Assembly: GCA_019931185.1 (NCBI GenBank)
Contig: JAINDK010000025.1
Coordinates: 26,303 to 90,302 of the forward strand
DNA: 64,000 nucleotides
Reading direction: 5' to 3'
Origin: Bryobacter sp. CoA8 C33
GTDB taxonomy: Bacteria > Acidobacteriota > Terriglobia > Bryobacterales > Bryobacteraceae
Translations under genes and position numbers: made by a program
The notes under the pieces: model-generated
The model's input: only the letters and a program-made list of their open reading frames with translations
Databases searched by the model: none
What the model was told of the DNA's origin: nothing
Shown: piece by piece, positions 18,259 through 26,119 of the stretch
Layout: each line of letters starts with the position of its first letter
How positions within the stretch are numbered: the stretch's first letter is position 1

Positions 18259-19526
18259 ACGAACTTCGTGATGCCCGGCTTGGCCGTCGGCACTTCCGGC
18301 AGGCTCCCCTTCGGATCAAATGGATCCGGGAACGTCGACAGACTCGAATTCTGGATCTGCTCCCACGTCAGTTGAGCTCCCGTGTACGCCGCCTGCCTCC
18401 CGTGGATGGCCAGCAGCGTCGACGACACCATCCGGTCGCCCTTGTTCACCACTTCGCCCTTGCGGATCGCCGAGAACAGAATGTCGTGCTCATACTGATA
18501 CCCGTCGTTCTTCGTCCCTTCAAACTGCCACAGGATCTTGCCCTTGTGGTCTTCGACGATCGGCAGCGGCCCGCGCCCAATCGTTACCCGTCCCTGCGTA
18601 CCCAGAATGTAATCCGCGTTCTCGTTGTAGATGCCAGGAATCTGCCGGTGCGCAATAAACGCCCGCGCCCCGTTCGGATAAAGATAGTTCACTTCGATGT
18701 GATCGAAAATGTTCCCCCCTTCCTGCGGAATCTGCCTTCCGCCGTGCGCCACGCACGACACCGGTGGCTGATCTTTAAAGCACCACGCCACCTTATCCAC
18801 CGAGTGCACTGCCTGCTCCACATAGCCGTCTCCGCACGTCCACACGAAGTTGTACCAGTTCTTCGTCTGCCATTCCACGTCGCTCATCCCCGCCGGCCGC
18901 GTTGATGCCGCCGGCATCGGCTTCACCGGCCCCGTGTAGTAGGTCGCGTAATAGGAAAGCACATCTCCGATAATCCCGTTGTGGATCTGCTCAAAGGTCT
19001 GCACGATATGGTTCGCATACCGCCACATAAACCCGTCCACGATGCACTTGTTCTTCTCCCGCGCCATCTTCACGCTCTCGATCACGCTCCGGATCCCCGC
19101 CGGGCAAACCGCCATCGGCTTCTCCGTGAACACGTGCTTGCCCTTCTCAACCGCATAGCGCAGTTGTACGGGGCGGAACCCCGGCGGCGTCGCCAGCAGC
19201 ACCACATCGATATCGGAATCAATCACCTGACGGTACGCTTCGAAACCCAGATACTTGTTCCCGTCCGCCACCTTCACCTTGCCCCCGTTGATCCGCGCCA
19301 GCCGCCCCAGCGAACTGTTGATCTGGTCCAGGCTCACATCGGCCACCGCCGTCAATTCGGAATAATCATCCGCCTTCAGCGCTTGCGAGGCCGCTCCCGT
19401 TCCCCGTCCCCCCGCTCCCACCAGCCCCACTTTAATGGCATTCGTCACCGTCTGGGCCCGGATAATGGCTGGCGCCGCAATCACGCTGGCTGCCTTCAAA
19501 AAATCGCGTCGTGGTGTCTCTGACAT
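18255..19526 (-). CDS. Tat-exported Gfo/Idh/MocA family oxidoreductase
   Basis: This 423-aa NAD(P)-dependent oxidoreductase starts with a Tat signal (RRDFLKAASVIAAPAIIRA), implying folded export. The Rossmann motif GLVGAGGRGTGAA follows at about residue 34. The catalytic-region EKP (KHVFTEKPMAVCPAG) and the C-terminal GFO_IDH_MocA_C-like part are present. Substrates in this family are sugars, inositols or related polyols; which one is unknown. It is the first gene of a minus-strand cluster with the heme/SUMF fusion and ApbE. It is divergent from the SGNH/MBOAT pair. Confidence 0.88.
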   Translation of the reverse strand: MSETPRRDFLKAASVIAAPAIIRAQTVTNAIKVGLVGAGGRGTGAASQALKADDYSELTAVADVSLDQINSSLGRLARINGGKVKVADGNKYLGFEAYRQVIDSDIDVVLLATPPGFRPVQLRYAVEKGKHVFTEKPMAVCPAGIRSVIESVKMAREKNKCIVDGFMWRYANHIVQTFEQIHNGIIGDVLSYYATYYTGPVKPMPAASTRPAGMSDVEWQTKNWYNFVWTCGDGYVEQAVHSVDKVAWCFKDQPPVSCVAHGGRQIPQEGGNIFDHIEVNYLYPNGARAFIAHRQIPGIYNENADYILGTQGRVTIGRGPLPIVEDHKGKILWQFEGTKNDGYQYEHDILFSAIRKGEVVNKGDRMVSSTLLAIHGRQAAYTGAQLTWEQIQNSSLSTFPDPFDPKGSLPEVPTAKPGITKFV

Positions 19527-19561
19527 AAACCTCGATCTTACCTCACTACAATGAAAAGACC

Positions 19562-20629
19562 GTGCACTCTCTGGCCAAGGTTACCCTCGGATTCGCCCTC
19601 TTTTTCGCCGCCGACGCCGCCTTGTTCCGCTCCGGTCTCTACAACCCATGGCTCGAACCCAATTCAAGCGCCGGCATGCTCCAACTCACCCTCGCCCGCG
19701 CCCTCAAACACCAGGCCGAATGGCCCGAACCCCTCGTACTCACCCTCGGCGATTCCCGCATGAATTACTCCGCCAAGCTCACCAACGCGTACGCTGCCTC
19801 CCGTGGCTACCCCTTCCGCTTCTCCCATGGCGGTGTCGCCGGCACCAACCCCCGCGTCTGGCACTATATCCTCCGCGAACTCGACCCCTCCGCCCGCCGC
19901 TACAAAGCCATCGTCTTCCCCCTCGATAGCTTCGACGACGAAGACACCTTTATCGATTACAGCGACTACCCCCTCGACGTCAACTACCTCGCCCTCCTGC
20001 TCCGCTGGTCCGATCTCCCCTCCTATCCCCTCACCTACACCACCCCCAAATACGCCCGTGAAGCCTGGAAGGCTTGCCTCCTCAAAGGCGCCTCCCTCCA
20101 GCAGGACATCCTCGCCTTCCTCACCAATCCCGCTCTCCGCATCGAACAGGCCCGCGTCACTCGCGATTGGTGGCCCTCCGGCTCCTACGACTACCTCGAG
20201 GAAGAAAAATCCGTCGCCGGCCTCTCCGTCGATTGGAACACTGGCCAGGTCACCGTACCCCCGGGCATGGACCGCCAGGTCCTCGAAACTGTCATCCTTC
20301 GTCCCAACGCCCCCCAAACCGGCCGCTACGGGCAATACCGCCGCCGCTGGTTCGGTGAAATTCTCGCCCGCTACAAAAATTCCCCCACCCGTATCGTCTT
20401 CGTCATGCTCCCCCGCGGGCCCATCCTCCGCCCCCCCATCACGACTCTCAGTTCCTCCATCCGCGAATTCGCCCGCCACCCCAACGTCACCCTCGGCGAC
20501 GAACGCCGCTACCAATCCCTCGAAAAGCCCGAATTCTTCCGCGATGCCCTCCACATGAACCGTGCCGGCTCCACCCGCTACGGCCATCTCTTCACCGACG
20601 AAATCGCACAGGTGCTCGGTGCTCTTTAA
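19562..20629 (+). CDS. SGNH-hydrolase-like protein paired with an MBOAT acyltransferase
   Basis: This 355-aa protein (GTG start) has an N-terminal signal/anchor helix (LAKVTLGFALFFAADAALF). The SGNH block I motif follows (LTLGDSRMNYSAK), and near the end comes a possible catalytic Asp-x-x-His (FRDALHMNRAGSTRYG). These are the hallmarks of GDSL/SGNH and AlgX/AlgJ-like proteins that finish O-acetylation of surface polysaccharides in the periplasm. The next gene is an AlgI-like MBOAT protein and overlaps it by 11 bp, which supports this pairing. Overall similarity to named families is otherwise low. The acceptor glycan is unknown. Confidence 0.75.
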   Translation: MHSLAKVTLGFALFFAADAALFRSGLYNPWLEPNSSAGMLQLTLARALKHQAEWPEPLVLTLGDSRMNYSAKLTNAYAASRGYPFRFSHGGVAGTNPRVWHYILRELDPSARRYKAIVFPLDSFDDEDTFIDYSDYPLDVNYLALLLRWSDLPSYPLTYTTPKYAREAWKACLLKGASLQQDILAFLTNPALRIEQARVTRDWWPSGSYDYLEEEKSVAGLSVDWNTGQVTVPPGMDRQVLETVILRPNAPQTGRYGQYRRRWFGEILARYKNSPTRIVFVMLPRGPILRPPITTLSSSIREFARHPNVTLGDERRYQSLEKPEFFRDALHMNRAGSTRYGHLFTDEIAQVLGAL

Positions 20630-21968
20630 CACTCTCCATTTCCTCGGCTTCCTCCTCACCGTCCTCGCCGTCTTCTACGCTCTCCCTCTTTCCCTCCGCC
20701 GCTTCTGGCTCCTCGCCGCCAGCTACTACTTCTACGCCTCCTGGAACCTCAAATTCCTCGCCCTGCTCATATCCGTCACCCTCGTCGACTTCGCCGCCGG
20801 CCTCCTCATCGCCCGCGCCTCCGCTCCCTCCCGCCGTCTCTGGCTCATCGCCAGCATCGCCGTCAATCTCAGCGTTCTCGTTTTCTTCAAGTACTTCCAC
20901 TTCCTCACCGAATCCCTCCTCGGCCGCCGCTTCCCACTTGAAATCATCCTCCCCATCGGCATCAGCTTCCATATCTTTCAAAGCCTCTCCTACGTCATCG
21001 ACGTTTACCGCCGCCAGCAAGCTCCCATCCGCAATCCCCTCGATTACGCCCTCTTTCTCGCCTTCTTCCCCCAACTCGTCGCCGGCCCCATCGTCCGCGC
21101 TCACAACTTCTTCGCCGACCTCAACCCCTGGCGCAAACCCACCCCCGAAGACCTCTCCCGCGGCGTCTTCCTCCTCGCCCTCGGCCTCACCAAAAAAATG
21201 GCCTTCGCCGATAATTTCGCCCGCCTCAGCGACTCCTACTTCGGCGCCCTCTCCGCCCACCCCGGCGTCCTCGACGCCTGGTCCGGCGCCCTTGCCTTCT
21301 CCCTCCAAATCTTCTTCGACTTCTCCGGCTACACCGACATGGCCATCGGCATGGCCAAACTCCTCGGCTTCCACTTCCCCATCAACTTCCGCCGCCCCTA
21401 CCTCGCCGGCTCCCTCACCGAATTCTGGCGCCGCTGGCATATCTCTCTTTCCTCCTGGCTCCGTGACTACCTCTACATTCCCCTCGGCGGCAATCGCCAC
21501 GGCCGCGCCCGCACCTACCTCAATCTCATGCTCACCATGCTCCTCGGCGGCCTCTGGCACGGCGCCAGCTTCAACTTCATCCTCTGGGGCGGCTGGCATG
21601 GCCTCCTGCTCGCCTTCGAACGCGCTACCTCCCTCGACGCCCCTCGCTGGTACCGCATCCCCCTTACTTTCCTCCTCGTACTCCATGGCTGGGTCCTCTT
21701 CCGCGCCCCCTCCCTCCCGGACGCTTTCTTCGTTCTCGAACACCTTTGGCGCGGGCCCCTCGGCGCTTGGCTCTTCACTCCCTGGCAAACTGGCCTCGCC
21801 CTCCTCGCTGCCCTCCTAGCCTGGGCCGAAGAGCGCTTCGGCCTCGAAGACCGCCTCGTCGCCGCCCCTGCCCTCCCTTACGCCCTCAGCCTCGCTATCA
21901 TGCTACTGATTTGCGAGATCTTTGCCGTCACCGACGTTGAGATCCCTTTCGTCTACTTCCAGTTCTGA
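20619..21968 (+). CDS. MBOAT-family O-acyltransferase (AlgI/DltB-like)
   Basis: This multi-pass inner-membrane protein of 449 aa probably moves acyl groups across the membrane for O-acetylation of an extracellular polysaccharide. The start is taken as GTG 20619 (VLFNTLHFLGFLL), which overlaps the upstream stop; the longer frame from 20562 adds an out-of-character tail. Typical AlgI motifs are seen: FFPQLVAGPIVR, FDFSGYTDMAIGMAKLLG, NFRRPYLAGSLTEFWRRWH, LRDYLYIPLGGNR, and the catalytic-His region GGLWHGASFNFILWGGWHG. It forms a two-gene acylation cassette with the SGNH-like gene. Confidence 0.92.
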   Translation: MLFNTLHFLGFLLTVLAVFYALPLSLRRFWLLAASYYFYASWNLKFLALLISVTLVDFAAGLLIARASAPSRRLWLIASIAVNLSVLVFFKYFHFLTESLLGRRFPLEIILPIGISFHIFQSLSYVIDVYRRQQAPIRNPLDYALFLAFFPQLVAGPIVRAHNFFADLNPWRKPTPEDLSRGVFLLALGLTKKMAFADNFARLSDSYFGALSAHPGVLDAWSGALAFSLQIFFDFSGYTDMAIGMAKLLGFHFPINFRRPYLAGSLTEFWRRWHISLSSWLRDYLYIPLGGNRHGRARTYLNLMLTMLLGGLWHGASFNFILWGGWHGLLLAFERATSLDAPRWYRIPLTFLLVLHGWVLFRAPSLPDAFFVLEHLWRGPLGAWLFTPWQTGLALLAALLAWAEERFGLEDRLVAAPALPYALSLAIMLLICEIFAVTDVEIPFVYFQF

Positions 21969-21984
21969 ACAGGAGCCCCCCACC

Positions 21985-22860
21985 ATGACCACTCGCCGCA
22001 ATACCCTGGCTGCTCTCGCCGCCCTTCCTCTCGCCGCCAAACCCTTCACCCGCCCCATCGGCCTCAATCTCTACACCGTCCGCACTCCCCTCGCCTCTCA
22101 ACCCGCCGCCACCTACAAAGGCATCAAGGCCGCCGGTGTCGAATTGCTCGAAGTCCGCTCCGTTCAACTCCTCCAGCACGCCGCCATGATCGCCGACGCC
22201 GGCCTCAAGCCCGTCCACCTCTTTATCGATTCCGCTATCATCACCGGCGCCTGGGACGAATGGGACGCCTTCATGCGCGCCCGCGGCGGCCCCGCTTCTT
22301 CGGGTCGCCCCTCCCTCGAATCCATGATCGAGCTCGCCCAAAAGCACCGCATCCAGCGCATCGGCACCAGCATGCTCCTCCCCAAGGAGCGCGAGGCCCC
22401 CTTCGAGGCCTACAATCGCGCCGCCGAACTCTGCGCCAAGGGCGGCGTCGAACTCTACTACCACAACCACGCCTTCGAATTCGCCGGCGCCAAAGGCGCC
22501 CGCTTCATCGACAAGCTCCACTCCCAGCTCGATAAGCGCATCCGCCTCGAACTCGATGTCTTCTGGGCCGCCATCACCGGCACTTCCCCCGTCGACATCC
22601 TCTCCCAGTGGAAAGGCCGCGTCAAAAGCCTCCACCTCAAGGATCTGGCTCCGAATACACCCCCTCCCACCTCCGAGGCTGCCGTCAAACCCGATATGTT
22701 CCGCGAAATCGGCGCCGGCACTCTCGACTTCAAAGCCATCCTCAACGCCGCCGCCAAGGCCGGCGTCGAACATTACCTCATCGAGCTCGATTACTCCCCC
22801 GGCGACCCCCTTGTCTCCGTCGCCAACTGCGTCAAGGCTCTCAGAGCTCTTTCTCTCTAG
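21985..22860 (+). CDS. Exported sugar phosphate isomerase/epimerase-like TIM-barrel protein
   Basis: This 291-aa protein starts at ATG 21985 after an AGGAG ribosome-binding site. It has a twin-arginine-like N-terminus (TTRRNTLAALAALPLAA) and then a xylose-isomerase-like TIM barrel (AP_endonuc_2 fold). Metal-ligand regions are visible as ELYYHNHAFEF, LELDVFWA and VKSLHLKDL, and a late ELDYSPGDP. Related acidobacterial proteins are annotated as sugar phosphate isomerases, but the exported location makes phosphorylated substrates unlikely; free sugars are more plausible. It follows the MBOAT gene by 16 bp and may be in the same operon. Confidence 0.83.
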   Translation: MTTRRNTLAALAALPLAAKPFTRPIGLNLYTVRTPLASQPAATYKGIKAAGVELLEVRSVQLLQHAAMIADAGLKPVHLFIDSAIITGAWDEWDAFMRARGGPASSGRPSLESMIELAQKHRIQRIGTSMLLPKEREAPFEAYNRAAELCAKGGVELYYHNHAFEFAGAKGARFIDKLHSQLDKRIRLELDVFWAAITGTSPVDILSQWKGRVKSLHLKDLAPNTPPPTSEAAVKPDMFREIGAGTLDFKAILNAAAKAGVEHYLIELDYSPGDPLVSVANCVKALRALSL

Positions 22861-23005
22861 CCACCCGCAGGATCCATACCGACAGGATCATCATGATCTG
22901 TGCCAACACTAGGCTTGGCTTTACCAGCCCCGCCTTTACAAAGTACAAATCACTCACCAGGATCCCTCCCAGCACCACGATCTTGACGATGGCTCCGCTT
23001 GACAT
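22841..23005 (-). CDS. Small two-helix membrane protein (54 aa)
   Basis: A short frame from ATG 23005 encodes a very hydrophobic protein with two predicted membrane helices (AIVKIVVLGGILVSDLYFV and LVLAQIMMILSVWILRV) separated by a short turn and ending in basic residues RVARERAL. An AGGA sequence lies upstream of the start. Its 3' end overlaps the convergent isomerase gene by 20 bp. Coherent amphipathic and hydrophobic patterning suggests a real gene, but no family is recognised. It is divergent in expression from any neighbour of known function. Confidence 0.45.
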   Translation of the reverse strand: MSSGAIVKIVVLGGILVSDLYFVKAGLVKPSLVLAQIMMILSVWILRVAREKEL

Positions 23006-23151
23006 GTCCCGATCCTAATCGCCCGGCCCGCTCGGGCGAAAGATCGACAGGTACTATTCCGGTTGAGTAACTCGTTTTCTGTCACTACCCATCGGCTGCC
23101 CCAATTCTTTTCTCGTACTGGTCCTCCCGCCGGGAGTCAATTGCGGCTTCT

Positions 23152-23517
23152 TCAGCCCGGCTTGAACCGCGGCACGATCTCTTCCGCGCCAAACTCCAAC
23201 CCCAAGTCCTCAAACGCTTCCCTGTCAAACCCATCCACCCGCATCTTCACCTTCCCCTCTCCATCCAATACAAACAGCGTCGGCACATTTGTGATCCTGT
23301 ACTCGTTGCTCAACGGATAGCCGTCCTCCGCTCCCTCCCTCACCCACTCCACCTTCACCCCGTAATCCCGCGCGAATTTCTCCGTGTCCTCCTCGCTATC
23401 CTGCGAAACACCCAACACCTTCACCCCCAACCGGTGCAGATACGGCAGCGTCAGCTTACACGTCGGACAGGTTACCCGAAAAAACACAATCGCTGTGTCC
23501 GGCTCCAGCCGTCGCAC
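23152..23517 (-). CDS. Thioredoxin-fold protein (TlpA/peroxiredoxin-like) with CPTC active site
   Basis: This 121-aa protein has a single thioredoxin fold. The redox motif is VTCPTCKLTLPYL at residues 15-27 and a cis-proline lies in NVPTLFVLDGEG near residue 78. GTG at 23517 is the start and shares its G with the upstream TAG, so it is probably translated by coupling with the STAS gene. There is no signal peptide, which argues for a cytoplasmic thiol reductase or peroxiredoxin rather than an exported TlpA. It is last in a response regulator-kinase-STAS-redoxin row. Confidence 0.75.
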   Translation of the reverse strand: MRRLEPDTAIVFFRVTCPTCKLTLPYLHRLGVKVLGVSQDSEEDTEKFARDYGVKVEWVREGAEDGYPLSNEYRITNVPTLFVLDGEGKVKMRVDGFDREAFEDLGLEFGAEEIVPRFKPG

Positions 23518-23924
23518 TAACCCTGCTCCTTCGCCTTTCTCTGCGCCTGTACAAAACTCAGAATGTCGAATTTGTTGATCTCCCGCCCCGGAAAGAAACT
23601 GTTCACTGCATCCTGCTCATCCTTGAACACTTGAAACACTGTCGCCAGCTTCGTCAAGACCATCAATTCCATGTCCCGCTCCGACGGGCTCAATATACGC
23701 AATCCACCCCCCGCCCGCTCGAGCGTCGAAAAACAGTTCACCAGCATCCCCAGCCCGCTCGAATCAATGTAGTCCACCCCTTCCAGGTTCACCACCACCC
23801 GCGGATGCAACTCCAGATTTACGGTCGCGTGCGCCTTCAATAGCTGGCACGGCTCGCCCGCCGTCAGCGACCCCTTGAGGTCAAGGATTCGTATGCCTTC
23901 CCGCTGTCTCTCTTTGATTTCCAT
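23517..23924 (-). CDS. STAS-domain protein (anti-sigma factor antagonist-like)
   Basis: This 135-aa protein carries a STAS domain in residues 1-110, with the phosphorylatable serine in the conserved DSSGLGMLV motif. Such proteins switch partners (anti-sigma factors or other regulators) according to phosphorylation state. An additional C-terminal tail of about 25 charged residues (FDILSFVQAQRKAKEQG) is unusual. The start lies inside the kinase gene (44-bp overlap), implying linked translation. No anti-sigma kinase of the RsbW type is present next to it, so its partner is unknown. Confidence 0.85.
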   Translation of the reverse strand: MEIKERQREGIRILDLKGSLTAGEPCQLLKAHATVNLELHPRVVVNLEGVDYIDSSGLGMLVNCFSTLERAGGGLRILSPSERDMELMVLTKLATVFQVFKDEQDAVNSFFPGREINKFDILSFVQAQRKAKEQG

Positions 23925-25374
23925 ACTCTCTCGGCGTTGTTGCCTCCGTCGAGGGTAGCGGAAACACCACCTCGAATGCCGTGCCCCGTCCCACCTCGCT
24001 CTTTACTTGTATCTCACCCTGGTGCGCCTTCACGATCCAGGCCACAAAACTCAATCCCAGCCCCAGCCCTCGCTGCGCCGCGGCCGGCTTACCCGGGACC
24101 CGGTAGAATCGGTCGAACAGATGCGGCAGATGCTCGGCCGGGATTCCTTCTCCATTGTCGCGAATTTCCAGCAGAATTTTCGCCGGTTCGATTTGCTGCG
24201 CCACCAGCACTTCCACATACCCCCCTTCGCGCGTGTACTTTATGCCGTTGTCAATCAGGTTGTACAGCAACCGCTCAATCTGGATGCGGTCGCCCTCAAT
24301 GATCGAAGTCCGCGGCAAAGTCATCCGCAACTCCACTCCCCGGTCTACCGCCGCAATCTCCAACTCCCCCACTACCTCGCGCACCAGCGCCGCCAGATCC
24401 AGCGGCTGCACCTGCAACTCCAGTTGCCCCCCCTCCGCCTTCGCCAGATTCAACAACGCCCTCACGAGTTGCGACAACCGGTCTATATCCACCAGCGCCG
24501 CCTCGATCGCTTCCCGTAGCTCCCCCTCCCCCTTTGCCGTCATCATCGCTACTTCCAGTTGTCCCCGCACCACCGTGATCGGTGTCCGCAATTCGTGCGA
24601 AACATCCGTTGAAAACTGCCGGATCTGCTGAAAGCTCTTCTCCAGCCTTTCCACCATCCGGTTGTAGCTCTCGATCATGTGGTCCAACTCGTCCCGCGAG
24701 CCTCGTGGCGGAACCCGCAGCGACAGATTCGATCCAGTCACCTGCGCCATCTGCCCCGCCACTTCCTTCAGCGGTTCAATCGCCCGCCGCGCCAGCATCC
24801 ATCCCAGAAATGCCGCCGTCAGCGTCACCAGCGGCAATGCTCCGAAATACGCGTTGCTGAACTCATTGATCACCTGCAGACTCGGCGTGAAGTTCCGCCC
24901 TAGCGCCACGAAAAATCGCCCCCCCGGCTCACTCAACGTCCCCTGCCTCACCAGGAATACCTGATCCCGCCCGTTCTTCTGAAATGCGTAACTCGGTTTG
25001 CTTTCCCCTAGCACCCGCGCGATTACCGCCGGTGATTGAAACCCCATCTCGCGATACACCTCCGAGCTTTCCACCACTTCGCCCTTTTCATCCGCGATCA
25101 TGTATATCAACCTTAACCGCTCGACAATCGCCGCTTCTTCCTTGTCGTTCGGATCATAAACCCATTGCGGTTTACCGTTCCCGTCCAGCCGCAAGAAACC
25201 CTTACAAGCCGCCCACTCCTCATCGAGCAGACCCTGCACCGTCGTCTCGATCACTCCCCGCAACATCCCCCGCAGCACAAACCCGAAACCCGCCAGCAGG
25301 ATCGCGAAAAACAACGTGTAGCTCAGCGCCAACCGGAACCGCAGTCCCTTGAAGATATGGCCGCTGAACTTCAT
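23881..25374 (-). CDS. HAMP-containing sensor histidine kinase
   Basis: This 497-aa two-component sensor has a membrane helix at residues 10-35, a periplasmic sensor of about 140 residues, a second helix near 180 (FGALPLVTLTAAFLGWML), a HAMP linker, HisKA with STDVSHELRTPITVVRG (phospho-acceptor His) and HATPase_c with LIDNGIKYTREGG, IRDNGEGIP, LFDRFYRVPG and GLGLGLSFVAWIVKAHQG. All catalytic boxes are intact. The domain order matches CusS/heavy-metal and envelope-stress kinases. It starts 6 bp after the response regulator gene and overlaps the STAS gene. Confidence 0.94.
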   Translation of the reverse strand: MKFSGHIFKGLRFRLALSYTLFFAILLAGFGFVLRGMLRGVIETTVQGLLDEEWAACKGFLRLDGNGKPQWVYDPNDKEEAAIVERLRLIYMIADEKGEVVESSEVYREMGFQSPAVIARVLGESKPSYAFQKNGRDQVFLVRQGTLSEPGGRFFVALGRNFTPSLQVINEFSNAYFGALPLVTLTAAFLGWMLARRAIEPLKEVAGQMAQVTGSNLSLRVPPRGSRDELDHMIESYNRMVERLEKSFQQIRQFSTDVSHELRTPITVVRGQLEVAMMTAKGEGELREAIEAALVDIDRLSQLVRALLNLAKAEGGQLELQVQPLDLAALVREVVGELEIAAVDRGVELRMTLPRTSIIEGDRIQIERLLYNLIDNGIKYTREGGYVEVLVAQQIEPAKILLEIRDNGEGIPAEHLPHLFDRFYRVPGKPAAAQRGLGLGLSFVAWIVKAHQGEIQVKSEVGRGTAFEVVFPLPSTEATTPREYGNQRETAGRHTNP

Positions 25375-25380
25375 GCGTCT

Positions 25381-26076
25381 TTACGGATTCGGCTTGTCGT
25401 TGCGCATCTCTGGCAGCTCCAGCATATAACCCACTCCCCTCACCGTGTGGATCATTTTCGCCGGATACTGGTCGTCCACCTTCGAACGCAGATGCCGTAT
25501 GTACACGTCCACGATGTTCGTCAACCCGTCATAATCCATGTCCCAAACATGCTCGACGATCATTGTTCGCGATAGCGGACGCCCCTTGTTCCGCATCAGA
25601 TATTCCAAGATCGAAAATTCCTTCGGCGCCAGGTCGATATTGTCTCCCGCCCGTACCACCTTGCGCCGGATGCAGTCCAAGGACAAATCTCCCACCGTCA
25701 GCTTTTCCGGTGTCGGCTGTCCCCGCCGCAACAATACCCTCACCCGCGCCAGCAGCTCCACAAACGCGAACGGCTTTGTTAAATAGTCGTCCGCCCCTAA
25801 CTCCAGCCCCTTCACCCGGTCCTCCACCGCCCCTCGTGCACTCAAAATCAGTACCGGCGGGTTCGTCTTCCGGTTCCGGATCTTCTCAAGTACCTTCAGC
25901 CCGTCCATGTCCGGCAGCATCATGTCAAGCGTGATCAGGTCATAATCCGCGGCATGCACCATGTCCAGCGCCGATTGCCCGTCCGGTGCGATGTCGACGC
26001 TGTACCCGGCGCTCTCAAGGCCCCGGCCGAGAAAATCAGCGATTCTTTTTTCGTCTTCGACAACTAGAATGCGCAT
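25381..26076 (-). CDS. OmpR/PhoB-family response regulator
   Basis: This 231-aa DNA-binding regulator has an N-terminal receiver domain with acidic pocket VVEDEKR, phospho-acceptor Asp in LITLDMMLPDMDG, Thr/Ser in LILSARG and Lys in DDYLTKPF, followed by a winged-helix domain (DLAPKEFSILEYLMRNKGR and VYIRHLRSKVDD...IHTVRGVGYML). It is a CusR/CopR-like partner for the downstream kinase gene 6 bp away. An A/T-rich stretch upstream should hold its promoter; the short inverted repeat ACTTTA/TAAAGT at 26109-26126 lies there. Confidence 0.95.
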   Translation of the reverse strand: MRILVVEDEKRIADFLGRGLESAGYSVDIAPDGQSALDMVHAADYDLITLDMMLPDMDGLKVLEKIRNRKTNPPVLILSARGAVEDRVKGLELGADDYLTKPFAFVELLARVRVLLRRGQPTPEKLTVGDLSLDCIRRKVVRAGDNIDLAPKEFSILEYLMRNKGRPLSRTMIVEHVWDMDYDGLTNIVDVYIRHLRSKVDDQYPAKMIHTVRGVGYMLELPEMRNDKPNP

Positions 26077-26119
26077 GCGAAACTTGTTTCTAAATTAGCA
26101 CTGTCAATACTTTAAGCAC

